Translations under genes and position numbers: made by a program
Assembly (NCBI GenBank): GCA_944739405.2
Contig: OX123197.2
Location: 60,984,047-61,048,046, forward strand
Length of the DNA stretch: 64,000 nt
Direction of reading: 5' to 3'
Origin: Euclidia mi
Lineage: Eukaryota; Arthropoda; Insecta; Lepidoptera; Erebidae
The notes under the pieces: model-generated
What the model saw: the letters and a program-made list of their open reading frames with translations, nothing else
What the model was told of the DNA's origin: nothing
Database searches by the model: none
Part shown: in pieces, positions 1 through 10,532 of the stretch
Numbering within the stretch: position 1 is the stretch's first letter
Layout: every line of letters starts with the position of its first letter

Positions 1-124
1 TTCAAAAAATACCAGAAAGAAGTACCAGACAAAACCATTCACACAGTACAGGGGTCGAGCGAGGTGAAAACCAACCTAGGCGGAGGCAGTGCAACAAGGC
101 AAGGTCGTCACAAGCAATATCCCC

Positions 125-262
125 CAAGACACAAATTCTACTAATAGTAGCGAATTACGCGATTTAATGCATATGATGAAAGAGATGATGCATCAGCTAA
201 CTATAATGACAAACCTACTAATTTCATTAACAACTAAAATTACCCAAAATTCAACACCATAA
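125..262 (+). pseudogene. C-terminal end of Jockey ORF1 (gag-like)
   Basis: Reading from about 125 gives a Met-rich amphipathic stretch (SSELRDLMHMMKEMMHQL) and then TKITQNSTP, ending at tandem stops TAA TAA TAG (260-268). This is the usual helical C-terminus of Jockey-type ORF1 nucleic-acid-binding proteins. The CCHC zinc knuckles expected upstream would lie near or beyond the window edge and are not seen. ORF2 sequence begins within about 15 bases (LWNANELTQHSLELKN), which matches the tight ORF1/ORF2 spacing of Jockey elements. Confidence 0.6.
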
Positions 263-269
263 TAATAGT

Positions 270-989
270 TCTATGGAATGCCAATGAGCTGACACAACAT
301 TCGCTAGAGTTAAAAAATTTATAGAAATCAATAACATCGACATATTGCTAATATCTGAAACGCATTTTACATCCAAAAGTTATTTCAGCATGCCGAAATA
401 TAATTTCTACCAGACTAGGCACCCAGACGGTAAAGCCCACGGTGGTAGTGCAATAATAATAAGAAGCAATATACAACACCAAGCTGGAAACCACTACAGG
501 ACAGACCAAATACAAGCCACAAATGTTATTATTAATGACGGGACGGGTACTATCACAATTTCGGCTATATACAGTTCACCTAAACATAAACTCAAACTGG
601 TAGACTATGAAGCCTTTTTTGAGAGTCTAGGGAACAGGTTTATTGCTGGCGGAGATTACAACGCTAAACACACACAACGGGGCTCAAGAATAGCTACTAA
701 AGGTCATCAGTTGTTTCTCACAATTGAGAAACTAAAACTAGGCGTAGTTTCTTCCAGCGAACCAACTTACTGGCCTACGGATCATAAAAAAATACCCGAT
801 GTAATTGACTTTTGCGTCACAAGAGGCATCCCTATCACTTATTTTACAGCTAAATCTAGTTCGGAACTCTCATCTGATCATACGCCCGTTGAAATAACAG
901 TATGTAAGAAAGTGAAACCTAAGGAAAAGCAATGTAGACTTCACAATCCCAAAACCAACTGGGATTACTTAAGAAAAAGAGTCACATAA
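270..989 (+). pseudogene. LINE ORF2 endonuclease domain (APE-type), Jockey clade
   Basis: The AP-endonuclease-like domain that nicks target DNA for target-primed reverse transcription. Visible blocks in order: LWNANELTQHS (near 273, another frame), LLISETHF with the catalytic Glu, ISAIYSSP, IAGGDYNAKH (usual form GGDFNAKH), and C-terminal LSSDHTPVEIT containing the S-D-H triad. The open part begins at an ATG at 345, but ORF2 truly starts upstream. A frameshift near 315-330 separates the first block from the rest. The frame closes at 987-989 shortly after the domain, so the downstream RT is not joined to it. Confidence 0.8.
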
Positions 990-1101
990 TCTCTGAGACT
1001 TAAGTTACCATTACGAAGTGATGCAGATATAACTAAAGCAGTTGAACACTTGAATTACATCATTCAAACATCAGCATGGCAAGCTACGCCAGATCCATCA
1101 G

Positions 1102-1560
1102 ATGACAACAACAGGGCAACAAATTTCCGCACTGAAGCAGGGCATACAATGCCCTGCTTCAGTGCGGAAATTACTTGCTGAGAAACGTAAAGCCAGAAAG
1201 AGATGGCAGATAACAAGGTATCAATGGATGGATACAAGGGACAAAGAAGCTAAAGCGGGCACTGTTCGACAAACACAACGAAGATCTGGCAAGATACCTA
1301 AAAGAACTAGATGCTACTCCATCAACAGATTATTCACTCTGGAAAGCCACTAAAAACCTTAAACGCCCAATGTCATCAGTCACCACTTCGCAAGCCTGAC
1401 GCCACGAGACCTACTAGTGACTCCGAAAAAGCAGCCGTGTTCGCAGAACACCTAAGATTAGTCTTTACCCCAAACCCAGACATAGGTCTACAAAGATCAC
1501 GGAGATATCCCAAGTATTGGACGAAGCTAACCAACTAGAGTTACCTTTAAAGAGAATCAG
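1102..1560 (+). pseudogene. LINE ORF2 linker before the RT, frameshifted
   Basis: Remnant of the segment between endonuclease and RT. LAEKRKARKRWQ, in the frame open at 1102-1353, is the basic motif found here in Jockey ORF2 proteins. The +2 frame at 1311-1538 carries the next part (LKTLNAQCHQSPLRKP…EKAAVFAEHLRLVFTPN). A third frame at about 1495-1550 gives EISQVLDEANQLELPLKR, the usual lead-in to the RT fingers. A perfect 24-bp inverted repeat at 1122-1172 adds residues (QISALKQG) that look like a fold-back copy of the native sequence beside it. No function is expected. Confidence 0.7.
1122..1172. repeat. Perfect 24-bp hairpin inside the Jockey LINE
   Basis: Left arm 1122-1145 and right arm 1149-1172 are exact reverse complements separated by only ACA (1146-1148). 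The right arm fits the expected coding sequence (…PASVRKLLAEK), so the left arm is probably the added fold-back copy. Confidence 0.95.
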
Positions 1561-1599
1561 AGATTGAGAGTCAATGTTCTTCAATCAGAGATCAGAGTT

Positions 1600-1658
1600 G
1601 CTTATGTGAAGCAACTATTAGTAAACTGACAATGTACCAATAGTTGCTTTACATAAGC
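1600..1658. repeat. 20-bp inverted repeat at the RT deletion junction
   Basis: Arms 1600-1619 and 1639-1658 are reverse complements with one mismatch around a 19-nt loop. The structure sits exactly where the RT core of the Jockey LINE is missing, so it is probably a by-product of the deletion or its repair. Confidence 0.9.
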
Positions 1659-2268
1659 TGCAAGCCGCTCTGAATGACATTGCCCAATGGTTAAAGTATT
1701 GGTGCATAAAAGCGAACGAATCATTGTCTGTTCAGGTCACATTTACCACGAGAGAAAAGAAACTTGCCCCCCGGTTAAGTTAAATGATGTTCAGATCCCA
1801 CAATCTGATGATACCAAATACCTCGGTATGTACCTAGATAGACAGCTTACCGGGCAAAAACACATCTTTACAAAACGCCTAGCGCTGAGCCAACAAATTC
1901 GCAAAATGTATTGGTTAATCAAAAGAAAATCACAACTTTCTCTGGAAAATAAGCTGCGACTTTACAAAAGCATAATAAAACCTATCTGGGCCTATGGTAT
2001 CCAGATGTGCGGCACGGCAGCCGAATCAAATATAGAAATACTCCAAAGGTTCCAAAATAAAATGCTCCAAATGATAGCAGACTCACCTTGGTATGTTACC
2101 AATGAGAGGCTACACCTCGATCTCAACATCAAAACAGTCAGCCAGGAAGCTAAGGAGTATATCACAGCCTACCACAAACGGATACTAAATCACCCAAGCA
2201 CACTGGCACAAAATCTCATGACCATTCAACATCCCTGCCAAAGAAGATTAAAACGTAAAAGGTCATAA
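1653..2268 (+). pseudogene. LINE ORF2 post-RT C-terminal segment, Jockey clade
   Basis: Encodes the thumb and C-terminal region of a Jockey-type RT. The trace begins at about 1653 in one frame (NDIAQWLKYWCIKANES). It moves to the frame open from 1687 to 2268, which carries SDDTKYLGMYLDRQL, QIRKMYWLIKRKSQLSL, KLRLYKSIIKPIWAYGIQ and LQRFQNKMLQMIADSPWYV. These are strongly conserved positions in insect Jockey proteins. The YADD palm motif that should lie about 40 residues upstream is absent, because of the deletion at about 1560-1650. The stop at 2266-2268 is near the normal ORF2 end. Confidence 0.85.
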
Positions 2269-2399
2269 GACCTGCTTTAAAAGTAGAAAGCTCTGTGAGG
2301 GCACGTCACTGGATTTTCACCTCCCACGCCGCTTAAACATACTCACCTACTGATAAATGTTGCATAGTTCGATAGATTGCAGTAAAGAAGGAAAAAGAA

Positions 2400-2492
2400 A
2401 TGTTCACTCACACAAATGTTTGAGGTGAGCGGGAATCGAACCCGTTATCTTCGGCGTGGCTTGTTCGCACTCTTGCTACGCCAACGGGTCAT
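2400..2492 (-). mobile_element. tRNA-derived SINE head, truncated
   Basis: On the minus strand it begins near 2492 with a tRNA-like segment: an A-box region (GTTGGCGTAGCAAGAG) and a clear B box (GGTTCGATTCC, about 2436-2446). It continues into CAAACATTTGTGTGAGTGAAC, the body start also seen at 29.2 kb. It stops soon after, so the copy is 3'-truncated. It is not a tRNA gene, because the acceptor stem does not pair and the same body is attached elsewhere. Confidence 0.7.
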
Positions 2493-3106
2493 TAAATTAT
2501 TATGCTTTCATTGAGCACATTTATACATATTTCGAAGGAAAATTTAATGTCAATGACCACGACAATTTTTTTAACTTTTCTTTAAACCCTTCTGCAACAG
2601 AGTATATTTTGAAGGAGAAGTCGTAAAGAAACGCTCGTAAATGGCGTACGTACGTCGAAACAGTTGCAGTGCATAAGTGCCTTTAGTCCAGTAAATTAAC
2701 AATGGCTGCGGCTTGTGAAGTATTGCGCCCGGCAGGCATTAGGAACACATGCTCCTAATACAGAATAAATATTGCCTTGTTTATTAGTACGATAATAAAC
2801 TGTTCGTGGTGGTTAGAAGCATTATCGGTCAACAATTATGAACCTTTTGAAACCAATCCGAATTTTCACGAATAGTATAAATATGGGCGAAAGTATGACA
2901 ATTGCATAATATTGTTTTTCGTAATATTCCAAAACGGAAGTTTTTATCACTGATGATCAAAAGTAGGTCGATGATCAAAATAATATCAGTAATCTCAATC
3001 AATTTCTTTCATATATTAAAGTAACATCTTCATGTACCATGTTTTCAGCGAATAAATATTTATATTTTAAAAGTAAGAAAAACAGGTTTATGTAATTCTG
3101 GTTAGG
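2493..3106. other. No feature recognised
   Basis: AT-rich sequence with scattered stops in all frames. I see no coding trace, tandem repeat or terminal repeat that I can support. Confidence 0.5.
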
Positions 3107-3139
3107 TTGCTTGATAGCTGTAATGAACACACATATTTA

Positions 3140-3330
3140 TATATTATATATACCGGACGACGTAGCAGAGATAGGCCCCCCGCAAGGTGGACCGACGATC
3201 TCGTCAAGATCGCGGGAGGCGGTAGGATGCGGGCGGCTCAAGACCAGTCTGTGTGGGGAACCTTGAGGGAGGCCAATGTTCAGCAGTGGACGTCGTTTGG
3301 CTGATATGATGATATAATATAATAGGATTA
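3140..3330 (+). mobile_element. RTE-type LINE 3' end (C-terminal coding fragment)
   Basis: A 5'-truncated fragment encoding the last residues of an RTE-type endonuclease/reverse transcriptase: GRRSRDRPPARWTDDLVK, then AQDQSVWGTLREANVQQW, ending TSFG-stop at 3302-3304. It is followed by an ATGATGATAT-type tail. The GRP-P-RW-DD pattern is the standard C-terminus of lepidopteran RTE elements. No RT motifs are present. Confidence 0.75.
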
Positions 3331-4054
3331 TGTCGGATGTATACATATTTGAAGAGATTTTTATTCTTCTTCTACTCTTGAAGACCAATCTTAGTAACTG
3401 AACTATATGAAATTAAAATGACTTGTACTGAGATTATCATCAATACCTTAGAATATCTTCAGGTATAACAGGTCCAAGTTTATTTAGCGGGTTTTACGCG
3501 CGGTAACTAAGATATTTAAGGTATAAATACCGAAAGATTTTCAGAGTACAAACTAAACACGAAAATGTATTAAGTACAGGTACTTGTACTGTGTAGGTTT
3601 GTTTACTACAAATTGCAAATCTAGATAATACATACCACATTCCCAAATATTGAGCCCAACTTTAAGAAAGTTTCCTTCATGTCACATCCCGTTCTAAGAA
3701 TATCTCAAAGCGGTTGAAGCATATTCGTATGTGCATACGGTGAATGAATAGCTACAGCACAATATGTGGTGAACGTGAAGGAGGCTGTTTACATAGTCGA
3801 GAAGTTAGTGCCTTGGGCAGCATATTGAAACCACCGCATAGCCTCAAGTTGTCATATCATGGATTTTTTATAGATGAATTTAGTGTGCCGCAGCTTGAGT
3901 GGATCGTTGGTGTGAGTTTAGTGTTTGGGAATGGAAAATTGAAGTGTATTTTGACTTGTGAGCAATGATATAGGAATTTTAAAATTCGTGGTTATTTAAA
4001 CTTATTTTAAATTGTCTCTCGGGATATATACCATGTACCTTTGTTTGGAGTAAC
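3331..4054. other. No feature recognised
   Basis: AT-rich, unassigned. An open frame at 3744-3968 (74 codons) shows no recognisable motif and no sign of selection that can be judged by eye. Confidence 0.45.
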
Positions 4055-4140
4055 CGATTTTTCGGCACTGTTGCAAGCGCCATGTTAAAATTTTGACGTT
4101 CATAAGCATCACATCGTGACCTAAGTGAATAAATTATTTT
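4055..4140 (+). mobile_element. LINE 3'-tail fragment (GACGTTCATAAGC family)
   Basis: Carries TTTTGACGTTCATAAGC, ATCACATCGTGACC and AAGTGAATAAATTATTTTT. The same 3' tail occurs at 45970-46132, 57685-57888 and 59288-59475, where it ends in TTTGACTTTGAC or TTTGAATTTGAA repeats. It is a heavily 5'-truncated LINE insertion with no coding sequence. Confidence 0.6.
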
Positions 4141-4450
4141 TACCGCACCACACTCAAATATTATATCGAATCTTGTATGCCGTGACATGAGAACGGTTAT
4201 CGTTAGCAGAAAGTCACACTTCAATGAATCCTTCACCGTAAACCTGCAACGTAAAACCGTTCGACCGATCCTCTCAAATATTCCAACAATTTGTCTAGCT
4301 CAATATCAAGATCAGTCTTGTAGATATTTGAAATAGCTCAAATAACAGACGCTCGCTAAAAACCGACGACATACCAGACGAGACTAGAACAATTCGCTAG
4401 AATTAATCAGATCAGAAGAAATTGGATTGTCATATTTGCTAGCTCACTAA
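4141..4450. other. No feature recognised
   Basis: Unassigned sequence with short open frames only. Confidence 0.4.
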
Positions 4451-4459
4451 GCAAAGGAT

Positions 4460-4729
4460 TTATATATTATTTTTTATAGACTCACGCCTGTAACCCCAAA
4501 GGTTAAGGCAGAGGTGTAATATCACACCCACATTTCACCATGATTTTTAGGTCCCACGTAATAGGGAGCGAGCCTATTGCCGTTACCAGGCAAATCAGCA
4601 GACTCCGTGCTGCTACTGAGAATTCGGAAAAAACCCAGTTACACTTTTGCCCGACCCGGGAATCGAAAACGGGACCTCCGATCAGCAGTCGCATACGCTA
4701 TCCACTGGACCACGGAGGCAGTCAGTTAG
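4460..4729 (-). mobile_element. SINE, head type A, complete with target duplication
   Basis: Minus-strand SINE flanked by GCAAAGGAT direct repeats (4451-4459 and 4730-4738). Read 5' to 3' from 4729 it has a tRNA-like head (GCCTCCGTGGTCCAGTGGAT, B-box-like TTTTCGATTCCCGG). Next comes the shared body (GAATTCTCAGTAGCAGCACG, ACGGCAATAGGCTCG, ATTACGTGGGACC) and the tail CCTCTGCCTTAACC…ACAGGCGTGAGTCTATAAA. Other type A copies are at 23654, 51939 and 60126. Transcription would be by RNA polymerase III from the internal boxes. Confidence 0.9.
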
Positions 4730-4739
4730 GCAAAGGATA

Positions 4740-5244
4740 TGAAGAGTATAAAAATGGCACTGAGTTTCTGCCAGAGATGTGTGACATAGCTAAACGGTGC
4801 TAAGCTGTGAAATAATAAAAGCGTTTTCACCAGACATTTGCTGTGCTGCTGTGCGGCGCATGGTTGCGTAACGATATTGTGTACCTATCAATAAAAACGG
4901 CTTCATAAGAGATGTGTAGGCTGCTGAACGGTGAAATTACGCGTAACCCCTGTGCATGAGCGGTACGATGGTGTAATAGTGGGCTCCTGGTACAATACAC
5001 AGCTACCTCTTACAAACTGTTTAGTGACTGTAAGTATTTTTTCACTCTCCAACATCCCTTGCAAACATCTCTTGCACAAATTTTTGTACCAATCTCTCAC
5101 TTGTTTTGGTGCGTACAAAAAAGCTGTACTTAAGTCAGTACCACAGGACCTGAACTGACCAAGGCATGGTTAGTGAAGCTATTCTATGCCTTCTTAACTC
5201 ACACATCTCTCGACACGCACTCTCGAAATCCATGCTGTCTAGAA
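4740..5244. other. No feature recognised
   Basis: Unassigned. The two overlapping frames near 4903-5158 on opposite strands have no recognisable content. Confidence 0.4.
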
Positions 5245-5308
5245 CAAAACTAAATATTATGAAAAATTAAACACGGTGGTGTTTAATTTTTCATAATATT
5301 TAGTTTTG
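5245..5308. repeat. Perfect 30-bp hairpin, 4-nt loop
   Basis: Arms 5245-5274 and 5279-5308 are exact reverse complements around GGTG. The sequence is AT-rich and has no flanking duplication. It could fold as a 64-nt hairpin RNA if transcribed, but nothing here shows transcription. Confidence 0.95.
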
Positions 5309-5577
5309 AACAACAAGGTAAAATCATCAAATTATTTAAAAACATAACTAGCTCATTACTATTAATTTTCGAGATATGCCAAAGCTTGAAACAAATATCT
5401 TCAATCATAATTTTCCCGTCGTCGTCCAAATCGATCTGCTCAAAACATTATAATATTGACCCCTATTGCTTAATGTTTATTAATGTTTTGTATTCATTGT
5501 GGTGACAAATTAATCCGCAGAACACTCACTACAAAGCAATCTGCACCTTAATTTTATAAATATGGCGATCATTTTCA

Positions 5578-5630
5578 AAAAAACCGGTCAAGTGCGAGTC
5601 GGACTCGCGCACCGAGGGTTCCGTACAAAC
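5578..5630 (-). repeat. Helentron 3' terminus (subterminal repeat and hairpin)
   Basis: Contains ACCGGTCAAGTGCGAGTCG, the short palindrome GCGAGTC-G-GACTCGC (5594-5608) and AGGGTTCCGTAC (5615-5626). The same order closes the short relative at 62455-62500. The exact border cannot be fixed without an empty site. Confidence 0.75.
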
Positions 5631-6078
5631 CTGTAGGTTAATAAAATAGGTATAAGTAAATTTTTATTGCAAAATGAAAACCATGACATTACAGTATGGA
5701 AAGCTGGAGGAGCATAAATTAAAGAAAAAGGTCTCTTTGTCGTTTATAATCAGTCATCCTTTATTTTATATTAACATAAATATATCGCTTACATTTTATA
5801 ATATAACTTAAATACCTATACTAGCCTTGCAGCAGCCTTGCAAAAGTCTGCTGACGAATTATGGTGAGATTTTTTATCAAAGTTATTGATTTACAAAGTT
5901 TTTAGTGACTATTAGACATCTGTCACAAAAATATTAATAAAGTATTTTTAATAATTATAGTATTTATTTGCGATGAAAATAAAACTATTACTAGGTGACT
6001 ATTTAGCCACTATCTAGGCACACAAAATAAAACAATAATTAATATTCTTAATAAAAAAAAATAACAAAAATAAGTAAG
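5631..6078. other. Helentron 3' non-coding region
   Basis: AT-rich sequence between the 3' terminus and the SINE at 6079. No coding trace. It is inferred to belong to the Helentron because it lies inside the terminal repeats. Confidence 0.5.
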
Positions 6079-6357
6079 CGGCGATAGCCCAGTGGTGTAC
6101 CTACGTAACGGACTGCCGAGACGATCATCTCGGGATCGATCCCCAGGTACCCCGGGCACACATCACTGACTTTTCAGAGTTACTTATGTTGTGTTTAAAA
6201 CGTTAATTATCGTGGGCTTAGTAATGTGCCCGGTAGATGGCAATAGCCTCACCCCCTATTACATTGGGACCGAAACATAACTGGCGAAGTGTGGGTGTGT
6301 AATACACCTCTGCATACCCCTTCGGGAATAAAAAGGCGTGAAGTTATGATACGTTAT
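6079..6357 (+). mobile_element. SINE, head type B, inserted in the Helentron
   Basis: Plus-strand SINE with a distinct head (CGGCGATAGCCCAGTGGTGT … GACTGCCGAGACGATCATCT, B-box-like GGATCGATCCCC). A middle segment (ACTTTTCAGAGTTACTTATG) follows, then the shared body and tail (GTGCCCGGTAGATGGCAATA, CACCTCTGC, AAAAGGCGTGAAGTTATGA). A close relative lies at 46745-47015. It is younger than the Helentron insertion. A target duplication was not resolved by eye. Confidence 0.8.
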
Positions 6358-6407
6358 GTAAATTAAAAAGAAAACGAAAATGGAAATGAAAATTTTAAAG
6401 TATGGAA

Positions 6408-7139
6408 TTAAGTATCAAATTTGAACCAGACCTGTAATTGGTGACTGAAAAAGGTATGAATAGTACCACATTGAATATTGAAGTTCGAAAAAACGTTATC
6501 TATAATTGTATTACTTCGTGTTGTGCTAGTGTTTATTAATGGAAACATGTTTATAGATGAAAAATATGTGGAAATTCCATTTTGGGGATTCATTCGAAAA
6601 TCAATATTGAAGTCTCCCACGACAATCAGACGAGAACATGAATTATACCTATTGAGGTTATTGCCGTATATTGTTGTATTTATGCATTCTATTGCAACAT
6701 TAATTGGACATTGTGGTGACCTATATACAGTTATCACTCTTACATTAAACATTTCGAATTGCAAGCATTCACAATGGCCGTTTGCAGCGTCTGGGTTATT
6801 TAAAAAATATCTTTTACATGATCCATCTGTCACGGCATTCTTGAGATTACGACGTACATACGCGATTGATCCCCAACCTGGATTTGCATTATATATAGCT
6901 GGACCATCTACTCTGTACACCTCATAAAACCCATCAAGTTCAAAAATATCTCTGCGATACCCCCAGGTTTCAACAAATAATACTGCATGAGAGGAATGAA
7001 TAATAGGATCTATGATGACGTCTGAAAAATGTTTGCGCAATGATTGCACGTTATGAAATACAATTTGAGCTGCATTATCTTCAGGTGTTTGCAAAAATTT
7101 ACAATATGGTACCAAAATGTTTTGCTCTAGTCTTTTCAT
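6408..7139 (-). pseudogene. Helentron AP-endonuclease domain
   Basis: C-terminal endonuclease-like domain of the Helentron polyprotein, related to LINE endonucleases. Visible blocks in the 243-residue frame: IVFHNVQSLRKHFSDV (about 26-41), VLFVETWGY with the Glu (about 53-61), VRVITVYRSPQC, and LIVVGDFNIDF (Asp/Asn). A degenerate end, TFFSHQLQVWF, stands where LINE nucleases have S-D-H. The ATG at 7139 is not a real start: the same frame continues upstream through a TAG (7158-7160) and a TAA (7272-7274) into the helicase. It was therefore originally one polyprotein. Loss of the S-D-H box may be family-typical or decay. Confidence 0.8.
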
Positions 7140-7160
7140 TTCTATACTTACAGCACTCTA

Positions 7161-7930
7161 TTCTAATATTTCAGAGGGGGGTTTAAATATACCTGAATTC
7201 ACAACTAAAAATAGTCCAGACGATGACGTTGCTCTAGAATAGGCTACATACAACATCGATCTTTTAACATTTTAAGAAATATGAACCACAACTTTTTCTA
7301 AGGTTGCACCTTGCGACTTGTGAATTGTAATACCTTCTGCTGGCTCTATTGGAAACTGAGTACGTTGCACTACAAGATTTGAAGATTTCCACCTTTTCAC
7401 AGTATAAGTGACAGCATCTAATGGCGTCCAATACGAATTGAGGTATTGACCATGTTTCCGAGAAGTTATTTGACATTTACTTCTTATAGCTATTCCCGTA
7501 CTTTTATCGAACAGAACCCAAATACGTAAAGGCCGCTTTTCACTTGTCTTCTTGTGTCGACCATAATCTAGCCTTTACCATTCACAAGGCCATCCGTAGT
7601 GTCAATATTCACAGTTACCATATAACGAGCACCTACTCGTAAAAACAAATTCTTAGGAAGACCGTAGGTCTGCATTGTAGCTAGAGCATTTACAGATTGC
7701 ATGGCTTTTCTAGCAGCTTGCGGATTTGGTGCTCCAGAGACTACATCAAGTGCTTTAACCGAGTACCCTTCAGTGTTCATACCAGATAATACATGATTAT
7801 TGTATTTGTCGACTTCATTGTTGGTCGCAAATAAATGTATCGCTCCATGTGCCTCAATAGGTAAGGTATTAATACTGTAACATCTAGAATTTATTAACTC
7901 TATATCTATAGGAGTCATCATTGTTTAAGG
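7161..7930 (-). pseudogene. Helentron helicase C-terminal half (motifs IV-VI), frameshifted
   Basis: Completes the PIF1-like SF1B helicase. The frame at 7568-7921 carries HLFATNNEVDKYNN and LFLRVGARYMVTVN followed by TDGLVNG, a conserved PIF1/Helitron block. After a frameshift near 7520-7560 the original frame returns with IEPAEGITIHKSQGAT (motif VI-like) and SMLYVAYSRATSSSGLF, the characteristic ending (VALSR-type). A stop (TAA, 7272-7274) separates these two blocks. It connects downstream to the endonuclease at 6408-7139 and upstream, across a frameshift near 7925, to the Rep-helicase frame. Confidence 0.85.
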
Positions 7931-8033
7931 CTATTGCGAATGCCAGATCATCTCTTTGCCACATTATTTTAGTCATCATAAAGAGACAGAATGGTTCCCA
8001 CAACGGAGCGCCAGCAAGGGGTGCCAATGGATT

Positions 8034-10532
8034 TCAACTACTATTTGGCTGAAAAACCCAATTGTCACCTACCGGAGGTAACTGATTGAAGTCCCCGACG
8101 CTTATAATAGATATACCAGCAAAAGGGGCATCTGTGTGAAATACTTGCTGCAATCTCCTATTAATTTGGTTAAGAGTTCTACTTCCTAGCATAGATAATT
8201 CATCCAAAATAATTAATCTGACTTTTGCAAGTTTACATGCTAAGGTATTTGCGGTACTTGCTGATAATTCAGGCATTATTTGGCCACACTGGGATACTGG
8301 AAGTCCAAACGTACTGTGTACAGTTTGACCACCGATTCCAAAAGCAGCTTTTCCCGTGTATGCACAAAGTAAGATTCTAGCATCGGCAGGATTTATACCC
8401 GGAACTCTATTAAATATAAACATTAAATATTGATACAATCCCTTAATCAATAAACTTTTCCCCACACCAGCTCCACCACTAACAAAATAATAAAATGGTG
8501 GTGGTGATTCTTGGGTGAAAATATGTCCTACATGTAATACAAAATGTCTTTGATCAAAATTAAATATTCTAACTAAACTCAATATATCATTTTCACACAA
8601 TACTGCTGGTTGGGCAATCTCTCCTCCTACTAAATTCGATTGAATTCCATGTAAATATAGACAATGATCTGGATCACCTTCTTGTGTTTCTAATTCATAA
8701 TCGTCTAATGGACGAGCTTTTGCTTTCACTATACTATCCTCATCCTCTTCATCTATATCTACATTACGAATTGCATCCAATAGTGCGTCGAACTCATCTG
8801 GTCCCCCCAACTGATTAAATTGAAGACTTTCTGAACGGATTTCATCACTAAGTTCAATAAATTTCTGTTCGAGGTTTATAATTTCATTGACCAATTCAGT
8901 AATTTCATCCCTCCAGTTAGTGTATAACATTAGCTGTTCCCTGTAGAAATTGTCAGGATCTTGAGCCCTATTATATCTTCGGAAACGTATGACCCTGGCT
9001 TTTCTTCTTTTTCTCACGTATCCATCATTATTTAACAGCGCAATCCAATTTCCTATACATTCATGGTCAGTGTTTTCACCTTCATGTGTACACGAGATTT
9101 TAGTTGAAAAAGTATAATACGCAGCAAAATAAGCTAAACTCATAGTATCAAACGTTTGATCATGTGGCCGATTTTTATAATGATCCAGTAATTTTTTTTT
9201 AAATATGTCTGTGGACGATGGATCCAAGGACTGCAAATCCATTAATGATTTTAAAATACCCACTCGTTCATTGGGGTGTCCCGTGTTTATGTAAACATCG
9301 CTCTCAGAGGCTTGTGACATAGGAAGGCCCGCCAGACAGTAAATTGCCTCTTGGGCTGAAATTTCTGAAGAATTCAGAAATAATTTTGATATTGCGCGGA
9401 GAGAGTCTCTTATACTACTGTTGCCAGTTTTGGCCTCTTCCACCGCCGCTCTTAGTAAATTTGACATGCCTCGATCAGTTTTGTTAATATAATCGACAAT
9501 ATAAACGGAACAGGCAAATGGATCAAGTATAAATTGGCAATCCATATTAGCTCGTTGTAATTCCATTACTTTTTTGCAAAATGGATTGACCATGACGTCT
9601 TTTGGGCGTCTACGTAGATATATTTTGGGTCGTTTAAGTGTTGATCTAACTGCCCATATGTATTTTTCGATATTTAATCCTGTCGATGCTATGTACTCAT
9701 CAAATGTTAGGTCAGATGGTATATTAACCAAGTCGTCCTTTAAGATTTTAGATACTTCTCTCCATTCCTTTAGGTCTGGATTATCTTCTTCCAGGGGTAT
9801 CAGAAGACGTGTCTTGTCCATTGGAAAAAAAGGTATTCCAAACCTACAAGGACGACTTGGCTTAGGGTGACATGAATGTGTGTGTTTGTGGGTTTGTATC
9901 TTTACTAAGTCTTCATCTAATTCTTCACTATTGCAAGATATGATTTGGTCAACAAACATTATAAACTTTTCAGTTGATGATTGATCTCCAGGAATAAAGA
10001 TAGGTGCATCTTCTACCCACAACATCATATGGGCATGAGGAGAACCTCTGTTTTGGAATTCTATTCGATGGTATTGATGGTTTATTTTACGTTCACCAAA
10101 AGGCCCTACGGGAGACAGCCAAGTTTTTTTTAATTCTTTATAACGTGTTTCGAAGAAAGTAGCACATATAAATGGGTCGGACTGAATGAGTCTCACCTTT
10201 TCTGCGTATGGAATATTTTGTGATTCCTCAAGAGACACTTCCTCTTTGTCAACTGTGCTTTTAAGCTGTTTGATTAAATGAGGTCATTGCGTTTTAGCTG
10301 CAGATATCGTCATAAACAATGTGGGAACACCGAACTGCCGAATCATTGCTAACAATTTTTTCTTTTCTTCTTCCCAGTGTGCTGGGGAATTTCTCACACT
10401 ACTGAGAATTCTATATCCATCGTCATGTTGAATGAGGTTCTGTAAGTAGTCGTCATTAAGAAGGTTGTTTACAAAAATAGGAGCGCCGTTGACGGTTTTC
10501 TTTCGAAGACAAGTAGCTATGTGTCCACCTAT
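8034..10532 (-). pseudogene. Helentron Rep (HUH) and helicase N-terminal half
   Basis: Main catalytic part. The open stretch from 10238 has 734 residues. Rep: the two-His motif is GSPHAHMMLW (H68, H70), a Cys/His cluster HSCHPKPSRPCRFG follows (about 121-134), and the tyrosine motif is YIVDYINKTDRGMS (Y250). A single conserved Tyr is usual for Helentrons. Helicase: Walker A GGAGVGKS (588-595), Walker B IILDELSML (D679, E680), motif III VGDFNQLPPVG (about 714-724). The same frame extends upstream to 10532 through TGA at 10284-10286, which sits where family members have Trp (KTQ-stop-PH). It stops downstream at TGA 8034-8036, with coding homology continuing (NPLAPLAGAPLWEPF). Confidence 0.92.

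Larger units (their letters stand above)
1..2400 (+). mobile_element. Decayed Jockey-clade LINE (5' end outside window)
   Basis: A non-LTR retrotransposon copy that enters from the left edge. In order it shows the end of a gag-like ORF1, an apurinic-type endonuclease domain, the linker before the RT, and the part downstream of the RT catalytic core. The fingers and palm, including the YADD box, are missing: the coding trace stops near 1560 (…EANQLELPLKRI) and resumes near 1653 (…NDIAQWLKYWCIKANE). Several frame changes and stops make it dead. The 3' end lies around 2340-2400, before a SINE fragment. Clade assignment rests on the resemblance of the post-RT segment (KYLGMYLDRQL, LRLYKSIIKPIWAYGIQMCG) to Jockey elements. 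Confidence 0.85.

Noticed and set aside
6478..6927. 149-codon plus-strand frame
   Set aside because: Antisense to the Helentron endonuclease domain, which has clear motifs on the minus strand.
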